Source of the DNA: a virus
Direction: 5' to 3' (one strand)
Length of the DNA stretch: 36,108 nucleotides
IMG/VR virus record: IMGVR_UViG_3300030450_002904
Span: 1 to 36,108 of that record
Each line of letters begins with the position of its first letter. The stretch's first letter is position 1. This document shows positions 17,824 to 26,308 of this stretch, in pieces. A program made the position numbers and the translations under genes. A model generated the notes under the pieces. It was not told the DNA's origin. It searched no databases and saw nothing but the letters and a program-made list of their open reading frames with translations.

Positions 17824-20800
17824 GTGGCTGATTTACAAATAACGCAATTACCATCTGAAACAGGTACCGTTGCTAGTACAGATGTCCTAGCAATCGTCAA
17901 TATTACGGCGGCTGAAACTCGAAAAATAACAACTACTAATTTATCTACTGCAATTTTCCAGTTTCTAGGCGCAGGTGGCCTAGCCGCTTCAAAAGTTGCA
18001 GCGGGGTATCCCGGTGGTTCATTAACAGATGCATCTGTAACGAATGCAAAACTAGTTAACGCGAGTACAAATTTTGGTGGCGTTGATGTTTCACTTGGCT
18101 CGGCGGATCTGACGCCTGCCTTTGATTTGCAGGATGCTACTAATTATCCTGCCTCGGCTTTAACAGGAACCATTACGAATGCCCAATTAGCCGGAAGCAT
18201 TGCGAATAGTAAGCTTGCTTCTTCGTCTGTTTCATTTGGCGGAATTTCTGTTTCGCTTGGCGCGAGTGATGCGACGCCTGCCTTTGATTTAACTGATGCG
18301 ACAAATTATAAAACAAGTAGCTTAATCGGGACTATTACAAATGCTCAGTTAGCCGGCTCAATAGACGTTTCTAAACTTTCTGCAAATACTAATTTTTCTT
18401 TAGGTGGTGTCAGTATATCTTTAGGCCAAACCATTGCGACACCTGCTTTTGATCTCCAAAGTTCTACAGGTTATCTTACCTCTAATCTATCGGGCACTAT
18501 TAGCAATGCTCAATTAGGTGGTTCGATTTCTAATAGTAAGCTTGCGAACAATACTGTATCTTTTGGTGGGGTCGGTCTTAGTCTTGGTTCCGCCGATGCG
18601 ACTCCGGCTTTCGATCTTCAAGATGCAACAGGCTATAAAACTACGAATTTAGTAGGCACTATCACCAGTGCTCAATTAGACGGAAGTATAACTAATTCGA
18701 AATTACAAAATTCATCAATTTCTTTAGGTGGTGTAAGCCTGTCTTTAGGTCAAACATATGCCACCCCAGCTTTAAACCTGAGTCAAGCGACAGCATACCC
18801 TACTAGTTCATTAGTTGGGACCATTACTAACGCTCAGCTTGCAGGAAGTATTGCAGGTACAAAATTAGCTGGAGGGATAACAAACGCTCAACTTGCGGGA
18901 TCAATAGCAAATTCAAAATTAATAAATTCATCTCTATCTTTAGGCGGCGTTCAAATTGACCTTGGAGCCGCAGATGCGACGCCTGCCTTTGATTTACAGG
19001 ATAGTACAGGGTATAAGACGACCAATTTGGTAGGAACCATAACTAACGCTCAACTTGCGGGAAGTATTGATGCATCAAAGTTAGTAGCAGATAGTTTAAC
19101 TTCTACTCAGCTAGGGGCTAATTGTGTTGGTGCATCAGAATTAGCAAATCTTTCTGTAGCAACTGCCTCTGTACAAAGTGGAGCTATAACAAATGACAAG
19201 ATTGAAACAAGTAGTAGCAGCACAACCGGGATCGATGGCGGGACGAAAATACGGGCCAGCAGCATACCTGTAAGCAAGCTAGATGCTTCTACGGTTGGGA
19301 ATGGCTTAGCTATTAATAGCAATGTACTTTCAATTGATAACAGTATTACGGGAGCTACAAGCCTTGGTCTGACATTCTCGAACCAAGGCGTCTGCACTGG
19401 TATAGCTGCGATACAAGCCAGTGATCTCTCTGGTGTTTTGGCTACTTCTAGCGCTGTTGGTGTTGTCAAGGTACCGACCTCTGGAGGCTTAACAGTTAGT
19501 GGCTCCGGCGACCTTTCGCTCGCCTCGACTGTAAGCTCACATACCACTCGCGGGATTGCTGTTAATGCCTATGGTCAAGTCACTTCTGTTAGCGCAACGG
19601 TCCCTAGCGCTTCCCTGCCTGTCGCTAGCACTACAGAGGTAGGCGGAATTAAGGTTCCAAGCACATCTAGCCCTCTGACCGTGGATGGGAATGGAATTCT
19701 AACGATTGGCGTTAGTGGAGTTACAGCCGGAACAGGTTACACTAAATTTAATGTGACCGACAAGGGAATTATTAGCAGCGCTGGGGCCTTGGCTGCCAGC
19801 GACATACCGAATATTAGCGCTGCATTGTTAACGAGTGGGACGGTTGATATAGCTCGAATCGGTTCGGGGACAATAGATAAGACTAAATTTAGTAATGAGT
19901 CAACAACAGTTTTTGGATCAGTAACTCAATCAGGTTTTCCCTCAGGATCCTTCTCTGGACAGCTATTTTTTGACTCTGTAGAGGAAGATTTATTCTTATA
20001 TGACGGAGCGGCGTGGCAACCCGTGACGACACTCACTAAAGGCTCGCTGAAACTGGGAGGGGTCTATTCTTGTGCAACATCGGCAATGACCGCCGTCACT
20101 TCACACGGTTCCTCAGTCGGTCTTACCATTGGGCAAAATCTACCTAGTCCCACCTCTACAACAGACGCGACATATGTAATAGTTGGGACCGGGGGAACGC
20201 CTAGCGGTATCCCAAACGGGCCAACTGGTGAACTAATCCCACCTGACTATATCCTTTCTGTGACCTCAAGTACGGGGTCGGTATGGACCGAAATCGATTT
20301 GAGCACAACGGTTTCAAGTCCTACAGCTGCGAATGTCAGTGTCCTAAGCGGCTATGGTGGTAGCTCTACAAATGTTCAGAATGCTTTTGCTGAAATATAT
20401 TCAGATTTCTTAAAAGTTGGCGGTGGAAATGTAACGGGAGAATTAAAAATTGAATCATCAGGTTCATTCGCTTTTGAGGGAACAGCTAACGATTACGAGA
20501 CTCGTTTAACTTGTGTTGACCCTGGTACAGCTGATCGTTTGATTACTTTTCCTGATGCCTCAGGGACTGTCTTGCTTAGTGGTATTTCCAATCAAGTAAC
20601 ATCGGCAATGATCACTGATGCAACGATTGTTAATGGTGATATAAGTGCAACGGCTGGTATCCAATTATCAAAACTAGCGGCGGTTTCAGCAGGTCAAATT
20701 TTAGTAGGAGCAAGTGGCACAGGAACGATAACAGCTGTAACACCTACAGGAGACATAGCTATTTCATCAGCGGGCGCGCTTTCTTATGTGGCAGGTTCGA

Positions 20801-22695
20801 TTACGAATGCAGACATCAACGCCAGCGCTGGAATCTCGGCCTCGAAAATCGACGCGGCAAGTACGTCACAATCAGGTTGTGTTCAGTTATCTTCGGCTGT
20901 TAATTCCACATCAACTACTCTTGCTAGTACTCCAAGTGCGACTAAGAGCGCTTATGACTTAGCTAATACGGCTAATACAGGCTTATCAAGCAAATTAAAT
21001 TTAACAGGGGGGACATTATCGGGCGACCTCATAATTGATGATGAAAAGAGTCTTAAATTTAGAGAGGAAGACGCTAACGGAGATCATTTCGTAGCCCTAA
21101 AAGCAGCGGCATCGCTTGCGGCTGATGTAACGCTAACGCTTCCGAGTAATAGCCCGTCTGCTAATTTTATTCTTAAGGCTGGGAGTAGTACGCCGACAAA
21201 CCTTGAGTGGGCTGCTGATAGTTCAACGACATCACTCCCATTAGCAGGGGGTACGATGGCCGGTGATATAAATCTAGACAGCAACGATATTACTAATGGC
21301 GGAACAATTACAGGTACTTTTGTAGGGAACCTAACGGGGAATTGCTCCGGCACATCTGGTGGTTTTACGGCGGGTGATGCTTCTAATTTAGATTCTGGAA
21401 CAATTGGGACCGGAAGGTTAGGTAGTGGTACAGCAAGTACTTCGACTTTTTTAAGAGGTGATAACAGTTGGCAGGCAATAGATTTAACTAATTTATCTGC
21501 AACTAATTTAACGAGTGGGACGTTGCCCGATGCAAGATTCCCTGCAACCCTTCCGGCTGCGTCAGGGGCTAACTTGACTGACCTAAACGGTACGAATATT
21601 GCTACAGGAACTATCGCAGCCGCTAGGATCGCGACCCTAAACCAGGACACAAGTGGTACTGCTGCTCTAGCTACTGAAATAACAATCACAGCCAATAACA
21701 GTACTGATGAAACTTGCTATCCCGTATTTGTCGATGGAAGTACCGGTGCTCAAGGTGGCGAAACAGATACTGGTCTGAGTTATAACCCAAGTTCGGGGTT
21801 GTTGACTAGCACTGGTTTTGTTGGTTCGTTGACTGGTAACGCTGATACAGCTACAAATGCTAACCATGTTTCAGTCGCTGATAACGAATCTACAGATGAA
21901 AATAACCTAATTCCTTTTATTGAAGATGCCTCTGCTACTGGAAATGTAGGGTTAGAAAGTGATGGAGATTTTCATTACAATCCAAGTACAGGAAAAGTAA
22001 CGGCTACAGCTTTTGTTGGGGATGGATCTGGATTAACCAACCTTCCCGGTGGCGGTGGTTTCAGCACAATTGTTCGTATTACTGCTTCTAATGCGAGTTG
22101 GTCAATCCCCTCTGGTGTTAGCACACTGAAAGTCACAGTCGTAGGAGGCGGCGGCGGTGGCGGATTTGGAGGTACTGAACAACAAGGAGGAGGAGGCGGC
22201 GGCGGTGCTGGCGGTGAAGCAATCAGCTTTTACGATGTCTCAGCCGGTGGTACGGCCGCTATCACAATTGCTGCGGGTGGTACTGCTGGCGCAACACAAT
22301 ATACAAGCGGTGGTGCGGGTGGTGCATCGTCTTTTGTTTATAGTGGCACAACGACTAGTGCTTCAGGCGGGTCAGGAGGCTACAGAGGAGACTACGCACA
22401 GTGGAGTAGTGCTGATGGTCATGGAGGAGACGGGGGCATTGGCACAGCAGGTACGATCTTGATAAGAGGTGGTTGTGGTGGAAACGCTAAATATGTTCAT
22501 AGTTCCTCTTTTCCCCAGACCCATTCTTTTGGCGGTTATGGCGGACAGAATAGATGGGGAGGAAATAGGATGTCTAGCTCTAATGGTCAAACCCCTGGTA
22601 CGCCTCAAGCTAATTCAGGTGCAGGGGGTGGCGGTGGAACTCATCAGTATGGTGGGGTCGCCGGTGCCAGTGGTGCCGTTATTATTGAGTATTAG
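17824..22695 (+). CDS. Tail fibre with internal repeats and glycine-rich adhesin tip
   Basis: A 1623-residue fibre starting at GTG 17824, with a good ribosome site (GAGG at 17813-17816). The N-terminus (ITQLPSETGTVASTDVLAIV) is the usual virion-attachment opening. Residues about 70-420 hold a roughly 54-residue repeat with core GTITNAQLAGSI and SLG...ATPAFDLQ. The middle has common fibre phrases such as STSTFLRGDNSW and GDASNLDSGTIGTGRLG. From residue 1420 the sequence becomes extremely glycine-rich (runs of 6-7 Gly), ending GGVAGASGAVIIEY, as in gp38-type adhesins with stacked polyglycine helices. The tip should bind the host surface receptor. The antisense long open frames in this gene are not genes. 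Confidence 0.9.
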   Translation: MADLQITQLPSETGTVASTDVLAIVNITAAETRKITTTNLSTAIFQFLGAGGLAASKVAAGYPGGSLTDASVTNAKLVNASTNFGGVDVSLGSADLTPAFDLQDATNYPASALTGTITNAQLAGSIANSKLASSSVSFGGISVSLGASDATPAFDLTDATNYKTSSLIGTITNAQLAGSIDVSKLSANTNFSLGGVSISLGQTIATPAFDLQSSTGYLTSNLSGTISNAQLGGSISNSKLANNTVSFGGVGLSLGSADATPAFDLQDATGYKTTNLVGTITSAQLDGSITNSKLQNSSISLGGVSLSLGQTYATPALNLSQATAYPTSSLVGTITNAQLAGSIAGTKLAGGITNAQLAGSIANSKLINSSLSLGGVQIDLGAADATPAFDLQDSTGYKTTNLVGTITNAQLAGSIDASKLVADSLTSTQLGANCVGASELANLSVATASVQSGAITNDKIETSSSSTTGIDGGTKIRASSIPVSKLDASTVGNGLAINSNVLSIDNSITGATSLGLTFSNQGVCTGIAAIQASDLSGVLATSSAVGVVKVPTSGGLTVSGSGDLSLASTVSSHTTRGIAVNAYGQVTSVSATVPSASLPVASTTEVGGIKVPSTSSPLTVDGNGILTIGVSGVTAGTGYTKFNVTDKGIISSAGALAASDIPNISAALLTSGTVDIARIGSGTIDKTKFSNESTTVFGSVTQSGFPSGSFSGQLFFDSVEEDLFLYDGAAWQPVTTLTKGSLKLGGVYSCATSAMTAVTSHGSSVGLTIGQNLPSPTSTTDATYVIVGTGGTPSGIPNGPTGELIPPDYILSVTSSTGSVWTEIDLSTTVSSPTAANVSVLSGYGGSSTNVQNAFAEIYSDFLKVGGGNVTGELKIESSGSFAFEGTANDYETRLTCVDPGTADRLITFPDASGTVLLSGISNQVTSAMITDATIVNGDISATAGIQLSKLAAVSAGQILVGASGTGTITAVTPTGDIAISSAGALSYVAGSITNADINASAGISASKIDAASTSQSGCVQLSSAVNSTSTTLASTPSATKSAYDLANTANTGLSSKLNLTGGTLSGDLIIDDEKSLKFREEDANGDHFVALKAAASLAADVTLTLPSNSPSANFILKAGSSTPTNLEWAADSSTTSLPLAGGTMAGDINLDSNDITNGGTITGTFVGNLTGNCSGTSGGFTAGDASNLDSGTIGTGRLGSGTASTSTFLRGDNSWQAIDLTNLSATNLTSGTLPDARFPATLPAASGANLTDLNGTNIATGTIAAARIATLNQDTSGTAALATEITITANNSTDETCYPVFVDGSTGAQGGETDTGLSYNPSSGLLTSTGFVGSLTGNADTATNANHVSVADNESTDENNLIPFIEDASATGNVGLESDGDFHYNPSTGKVTATAFVGDGSGLTNLPGGGGFSTIVRITASNASWSIPSGVSTLKVTVVGGGGGGGFGGTEQQGGGGGGGAGGEAISFYDVSAGGTAAITIAAGGTAGATQYTSGGAGGASSFVYSGTTTSASGGSGGYRGDYAQWSSADGHGGDGGIGTAGTILIRGGCGGNAKYVHSSSFPQTHSFGGYGGQNRWGGNRMSSSNGQTPGTPQANSGAGGGGGTHQYGGVAGASGAVIIEY
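18034..19104 (+). repeat. About six tandem 160-base coding repeats in the fibre gene
   Basis: Degenerate tandem units of about 54 codons, each with T/S-NAQLAGSI, SKL, SFGGxSxSLG, ATPAFDLQ and a GYKTTNL-type end. Copies differ by many synonymous changes, so selection is on protein, not DNA, and the array looks old. One unit carries an extra NAQLAGSI half copy. Confidence 0.8.
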
Positions 22696-22724
22696 AATTA
22701 AAACACTAATTAACTAATTTAAAA

Positions 22725-23072
22725 ATGAGAGCTTTAATTGTTGAAAACGAAAAGATCACTAATATCATTGATGTCGAAAAACTAAGTGATTGGACGGGAG
22801 CCGTTGCAGATGATGGCGGTCAAATTGGATGGGATTATAAAGATGGAAGTTCAAGTAATCCAAATCCAGAACCAACCATTGATAAGGCTGCAGAGGCAAG
22901 ATTTAAAAGAGATTTATTGCTGCAAGAATGCGACTGGACACAGGTAGCAGATAAAGCAGGTTTAAGTGATTCCAAATTAAATGAATGGGTTACTTATCGC
23001 CAATCTTTAAGAGATGTACCAGCTCAATCTGGTTTTCCAGATTCAATCACATGGCCTAGTAAGCCTTCTTGA
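22725..23072 (+). CDS. Tail fibre assembly chaperone
   Basis: A 115-residue protein directly after the fibre. The C-terminal half, ARFKRDLLLQECDWTQVADKAGLSDSKLNEWVTYRQSLRDVPAQSGFPDSITWPSKP, is the conserved phage tail-fibre assembly pattern (R..L....DWTQ.. ...W..YRQ.LRD.....FP....WP..P). The N-terminus (IVENEKITNIIDVE) is the usual short beta lead-in. It helps fibre trimers fold or attach. The last plus-strand gene of the virion module; 15 bases separate it from a converging minus-strand gene, and no terminator is seen. Confidence 0.9.
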   Translation: MRALIVENEKITNIIDVEKLSDWTGAVADDGGQIGWDYKDGSSSNPNPEPTIDKAAEARFKRDLLLQECDWTQVADKAGLSDSKLNEWVTYRQSLRDVPAQSGFPDSITWPSKPS

Positions 23073-23087
23073 AGATATATCTGTTAT

Positions 23088-23309
23088 TTATGACTTAGGT
23101 ACAAATGTTGCGTTAGATCCTGTTTTTAGCCATTTAACTTCGCCATCTTCAACAGCGATTTCTGGGTACTGAATTGAGTACCAACGCCATTCACAACTGA
23201 TGCAACATCTTCGTCTTATGGTTATGCCATCTTTGGCACGTTTAGTGAGTACAACTCTAGTCCTAGCGTTTCCACATTTTGGGCAGTCTGCCTGAATTTT
23301 ATTAATCAT
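23088..23309 (-). CDS. Zinc-ribbon protein, NrdR-like N-terminus
   Basis: A 73-residue protein. CPKCGNARTRVVLTKRAKDGITIRRRCCISCEWRW contains CxxC...CxxC in the arrangement of the NrdR zinc ribbon (CP.C....TRV..T......IRRRR.C..C..RW) but without the following ATP-cone domain. Small ribbons of this kind in phages (for example Ogr/Delta) can be transcription activators. It is translated after the gene at 23302-23532, overlapping it by 8 bases. A late activator is a reasonable guess, not shown. Confidence 0.65.
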   Translation of the reverse strand: MINKIQADCPKCGNARTRVVLTKRAKDGITIRRRCCISCEWRWYSIQYPEIAVEDGEVKWLKTGSNATFVPKS

Positions 23310-23532
23310 TTATTTTGCACAATATGTGCTGTGCGTGTTCCGATGTTCTCCCGTTTGGCCATTTCACATTGTAGTAAAAACAGACCCGACCTCTTGAATT
23401 AAACTTTTCCTCGATTCCTATTATCACTCCGACGGTTTTAATGGTTTTCAATAAAACACCTGTATTTTTCTTTCTGTTTACCTGATCATTAATTTTATAT
23501 TTTGGTGTTGCGACGCTGGGGGTTGATGCCAT
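23302..23532 (-). CDS. Small basic beta protein, 76 residues
   Basis: Unrecognised. It has a beta pattern of SH3-like type (KYKINDQVNRKKNTGVLLKTIKTVGVIIGIEEKFNSRGRVCFYYNVKWPNGRTSEHAQHILCKI). It is encoded ahead of the zinc-ribbon gene on the minus strand and its start lies 33 bases from the TTGACA of the plus-strand promoter, so the two transcripts diverge here. A DNA- or RNA-binding accessory is possible. Confidence 0.6.
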   Translation of the reverse strand: MASTPSVATPKYKINDQVNRKKNTGVLLKTIKTVGVIIGIEEKFNSRGRVCFYYNVKWPNGRTSEHAQHILCKIND

Positions 23533-23565
23533 ATTTTTGCGTAAGAAGAAAATGTATTTGATGCT

Positions 23566-23593
23566 TTGACATATTAAGGGTCTACCTTATACT
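23566..23593 (+). promoter_or_regulatory. Strong repressible promoter of the exported-protein region
   Basis: TTGACA at 23566-23571, 16-base spacer, TATACT at 23588-23593. The spacer contains operator AAGGGTCTACCTT (23576-23588), so a bound repressor would sit between the polymerase contact sites. It is oriented to transcribe the plus-strand genes 23616-25680. This is the cleanest promoter in the window. Confidence 0.82.
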
Positions 23594-23615
23594 TATAAAC
23601 AGTTGAAACAATTTG

Positions 23616-23873
23616 ATGCTTGACCGTAGCGAACTCGCCAAAGAAAAGAAAGCACTATTAGAAGAGGTGAGAACGATAGAAACGAATGCTAATGCTCAAA
23701 TAGAAGCAATTCAAAGAGAAGCCCAAGAAGAAATAAAGCCTCAAAAAGAAAAAATAGAGGCAATTCATTCAGAAGCTCAAGAAGAATTAAAGCCTAAAAC
23801 AAAAAGAGTTATTGAAATTAATAATTTATTATTAAAGTCGATAGACGAAGAAGCCGGAATATCAAATGATTAG
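23616..23873 (+). CDS. Small coiled-coil protein
   Basis: An 85-residue all-helical, strongly charged protein with heptad-like spacing throughout (ELAKEKKALLEEVRTIETNANAQIEAIQREAQEE...). The unit IEAIQREAQEEIKPQKEK is repeated once as IEAIHSEAQEELKPKTKR, an internal duplication. Start is ATG 23616; TTG at 23613 is also in frame. It overlaps the next gene by 8 bases. It is the first gene of a cassette otherwise made of membrane and exported proteins. Function unknown. Confidence 0.7.
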   Translation: MLDRSELAKEKKALLEEVRTIETNANAQIEAIQREAQEEIKPQKEKIEAIHSEAQEELKPKTKRVIEINNLLLKSIDEEAGISND

Positions 23874-24069
23874 GATTTTAACTCTAGCTAATACCTGTAT
23901 TCTTATATTGATCGTAGGGGGCGCTACGTTCGCTTATTTTCAACGTGGGAAAATAACGGAATCAGTAATTACTGAAGTAAAGAAGCAATTACCTTCTCTT
24001 ATTAAGGGAGCTGTGCCAAAAATAAGCGTCCCATCCTCAACAGGTAATGTTTTGCCCTTCAATAGATGA
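23866..24069 (+). CDS. Small membrane protein
   Basis: A 67-residue protein with one N-terminal membrane segment (residues 5-24, TLANTCILILIVGGATFAYF), then a short basic and Pro/Ser-rich tail (PKISVPSSTGNVLPFNR). Topology is likely N-in. Overlaps both neighbours by a few bases, so it is translated in a coupled unit. I cannot assign a function. Confidence 0.7.
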   Translation: MIRILTLANTCILILIVGGATFAYFQRGKITESVITEVKKQLPSLIKGAVPKISVPSSTGNVLPFNR

Positions 24070-24623
24070 TTCAATTCAAGTCATTTAATGGTCTTAGTAC
24101 GTTGGTGATGGCTGTTGGATTGATAGCGACAAATTTTATGAGCTTAAATATTTTGTCTCGTAAAGATGGAGGAATCCCAGATATAGCAAAGCTTAGTAGT
24201 ACTCCCTATTCGTCTCTTCAAATACGAAGTAATAAGGCTGCTGATGGAGCGGAGGAGTGGTCTTTCAATTCTCGTCAGCATGATCCAAAGACTATGTTGA
24301 CTTATACCGATTCAGAAATTCCTACTTTTAAAGGCAAGGTTAAGAAGCAATTTACTCATAAGGAATCAGTAGCTCAATTTGCAATTTATCCTCAGGGGGA
24401 GGGAGGGAAATTAACCCAAAAGCAGATTGAATGTATCGAAAAAAAAGCGCAAGCGAGATCTGCAGGCAGGATGATCGCTGATGCTGGATCAGTTCAGGTT
24501 AGTCCGGCTATATTGAGCGTACCTATAGTAGGCCCCGTTCTTGCTTCTATCTTCTTTGATCAAGCTAGGAAACAGGTAGGTGACATATCAAGTTCTATTG
24601 CCGAGGATTGGAACGACTGTTAA
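24066..24623 (+). CDS. Membrane-anchored protein, 185 residues
   Basis: An N-terminal hydrophobic segment (residues 9-30, LSTLVMAVGLIATNFMSLNI) suggests a membrane anchor with the rest outside. The middle is charged, with a possible second hydrophobic stretch near residues 147-165 (SPAILSVPIVGPVLASIFF). It overlaps the previous gene (ATGA at 24066-24069). Unrecognised, but part of the same operon as the two genes before it. Confidence 0.7.
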   Translation: MIQFKSFNGLSTLVMAVGLIATNFMSLNILSRKDGGIPDIAKLSSTPYSSLQIRSNKAADGAEEWSFNSRQHDPKTMLTYTDSEIPTFKGKVKKQFTHKESVAQFAIYPQGEGGKLTQKQIECIEKKAQARSAGRMIADAGSVQVSPAILSVPIVGPVLASIFFDQARKQVGDISSSIAEDWNDC

Positions 24624-24636
24624 GGATAAATACCAG

Positions 24637-24819
24637 TCATCCACCATGCATACCGTCAAATGTTGCATGATAGTCACTGTTACTTACGAAAGATAAATAT
24701 TCATAAAAATCTGATTTATCGCACTCGTTCAAATTTATTTGTTCATACATCTTATCGATGTTGGACCATGTGGGAAAAATAGGATGCCTACATGTATATT
24801 CAGGTGCGTTAAATTTCAT
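24637..24819 (-). CDS. Possible small minus-strand gene, 60 residues
   Basis: An open frame in the 220-base gap between two plus-strand genes. The product is rich in Asp, Tyr, Asn and Phe with two cysteines (YTCRHPIFPTWSNIDKMYEQ, then a region of NECDKSDFYEYL), a composition that looks coding rather than random. It has no visible ribosome site and faces against its neighbours. If it is not a gene, the gap is unexplained. Confidence 0.45.
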   Translation of the reverse strand: MKFNAPEYTCRHPIFPTWSNIDKMYEQINLNECDKSDFYEYLSFVSNSDYHATFDGMHGG

Positions 24820-24843
24820 ATAGAAGATTTTTGTTTTAGATAA

Positions 24844-25680
24844 GTGGCAGAAATACCAGATGTAAAAATTAGGGAAGTACCAATTTGGTCAATAGATCTA
24901 ACTATAAGCAATCCAACTATTCCATCACTAAATAATCAAATACGCTTTAATGGCTTTCCTTCGATCCGTATGCCTGGATGTGTAAGGACAAGAGTTGTAA
25001 GAAATAAATCTTTAATAGAGAAAGATCCTAAAGGGAATGTTTTAATTTGTGACGGGCCTATTTTTGAAATGCCTACATTTAATGTTGATAATATTTTAAG
25101 CTCACAAAATGAACAGGAGCCAGAGGAAACAGTATCAGAAGAACAAATATTAACTCCACCAATTAAGGATATTGCAGATGTGGTAAATACAAGGGGAAAA
25201 AAGAAGAATAAACAGGGAAAGAAAGAGGGTGAAAATAAAGAAGATTTTTCAGGTAATGATTTTAATACTGATGTAACTGAAATTGATTTAAATCAACAAG
25301 CAAAATTAGAATTACCGTGTCCTTTGCCCGGATCAATTCCCCCCGGCGCACCATCTAAACTTTCAAACAAAATTGTCTTAAGGTATGAAAAGAACGGTGA
25401 AATATGCGAAACAATTTATCAAGATAGAGCTTTATTTGATGTCATTAATTCATACGTTCCGCCTCCTACAACTTTGGTTTCAACTGCGTTAATTGCTACT
25501 ACTTCAGTCGTAATGGTCACGGCTTTTGGGCAACCGTTAGCGAAGTTTTTACAAGGCAAAATCAAAGGACAAGTGAAGTCATTTAGTCGAAAAATCACGA
25601 AAAAGATATTAACTATGCGTGGCAAAAAACCTAAGATCCTTTCGTTGTCTGAACGTCGGAAGGCTCAACGTGATCGATAG
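24844..25680 (+). CDS. Putative virion/membrane protein of cyanophage type
   Basis: A 278-residue protein, start GTG 24844. The N-terminus has a PDVKIREVPIWSIDL, then FNGFPSIRMPGCVRTRVVRNKS, and DPKGNVLICDGP. The motif PGCV followed by DPKGN...CDG is a style I recall from conserved structural proteins of T4-like cyanophages (not checked). A charged Lys/Glu/Asn linker spans about residues 100-160, then a second conserved block CPLPGSIPPGAPSKLSNKIVLRYE. A membrane segment (STALIATTSVVMVTAFGQPLA) lies near residues 217-237, followed by a basic tail. It overlaps the converging minus-strand gene by 50 bases. Confidence 0.65.
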   Translation: MAEIPDVKIREVPIWSIDLTISNPTIPSLNNQIRFNGFPSIRMPGCVRTRVVRNKSLIEKDPKGNVLICDGPIFEMPTFNVDNILSSQNEQEPEETVSEEQILTPPIKDIADVVNTRGKKKNKQGKKEGENKEDFSGNDFNTDVTEIDLNQQAKLELPCPLPGSIPPGAPSKLSNKIVLRYEKNGEICETIYQDRALFDVINSYVPPPTTLVSTALIATTSVVMVTAFGQPLAKFLQGKIKGQVKSFSRKITKKILTMRGKKPKILSLSERRKAQRDR

Positions 25681-26308
25681 AGTGCTTGTGTTGAATTAAT
25701 ACCCCGCTAGGTGTAGTAAGTAAAACGTCTGAACATACAACAAAGCTAGGGCTATCCTCTGCAAATACATAGCCGAGTTTTTTCTGTGTGGCGCAATGCT
25801 TAAGCCGTGAGAGCGAATAATCTAATTTTTTTGTTTTCACGGCCATATCTAAAAATTCAACTCTTTTTTTCATTGCCTGTTTACATCGTTTAACAGCCTC
25901 CCTATCCAATGGCATTGCGATAGTCGCAGTAAGACCGAAATTTCGGGAGAGGTTATGTCGTGGCTGTCCAGTTCGAACAGGTCGAGTAAAAAGGATAAGG
26001 CCAGGGTTTATTAGGTCTCCATTTTCATCTGTCGAATCGTCATATATATTCTCATCCCAATAAGGTTCATAAGGATCTTTCCAACTATTCACATTCGCAA
26101 TAAATGGATTAATAGTTAAAGTTGTACCGCTGCATCTTATCCCGTCCCCTATCTCCTGATACATGAAAGATCCAGTTTGAACCTGGATACCTTGATTCAC
26201 TACGGAACCTTGGCTTGAGCTAGAAGGCGATGCTACAACTGTAGAATTAGCATGAACTTGTTTACAATTAAAGGTTAAAAGTAAGAGTATTAAATGGTAT
26301 TTTTTCAT
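25631..26308 (-). CDS. Exported protein with signal peptide, 225 residues
   Basis: A clear signal peptide (MKKYHLILLLLTFNCKQVHA) with cleavage likely after residue 20. The mature protein has a beta-rich first half (TVVASPSSSSQGSVVNQGI, ... GDGIRCSGTTLTINPFI) and a second half with a helical, cysteine-containing region (REAVKRCKQAMKKRVEFLD, LSRLKHCATQKKLGYVF, FVVCSDV). The FGLTATIAMPLDREAVKRCKQ stretch resembles a motif I recall from cyanophage exported proteins. Last gene of a four-gene minus-strand operon with 4- to 14-base overlaps; not a known enzyme. Confidence 0.7.
   Translation of the reverse strand: MKKYHLILLLLTFNCKQVHANSTVVASPSSSSQGSVVNQGIQVQTGSFMYQEIGDGIRCSGTTLTINPFIANVNSWKDPYEPYWDENIYDDSTDENGDLINPGLILFTRPVRTGQPRHNLSRNFGLTATIAMPLDREAVKRCKQAMKKRVEFLDMAVKTKKLDYSLSRLKHCATQKKLGYVFAEDSPSFVVCSDVLLTTPSGVLIQHKHSIDHVEPSDVQTTKGS

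Noticed and set aside
18034-19104. CRISPR-like or regulatory DNA array
   Set aside because: The repeats are in-frame, degenerate at third positions and coding; no spacer structure.
19107-19547. 146-codon minus-strand open frame inside the fibre gene
   Set aside because: Same cause; the translation is Val/Pro/Ala-rich reverse reading of fibre codons.
21084-21695. 203-codon minus-strand open frame inside the fibre gene
   Set aside because: Antisense shadow produced by the Ala/Gly/Thr-rich repetitive coding strand; no start signal or plausible protein.
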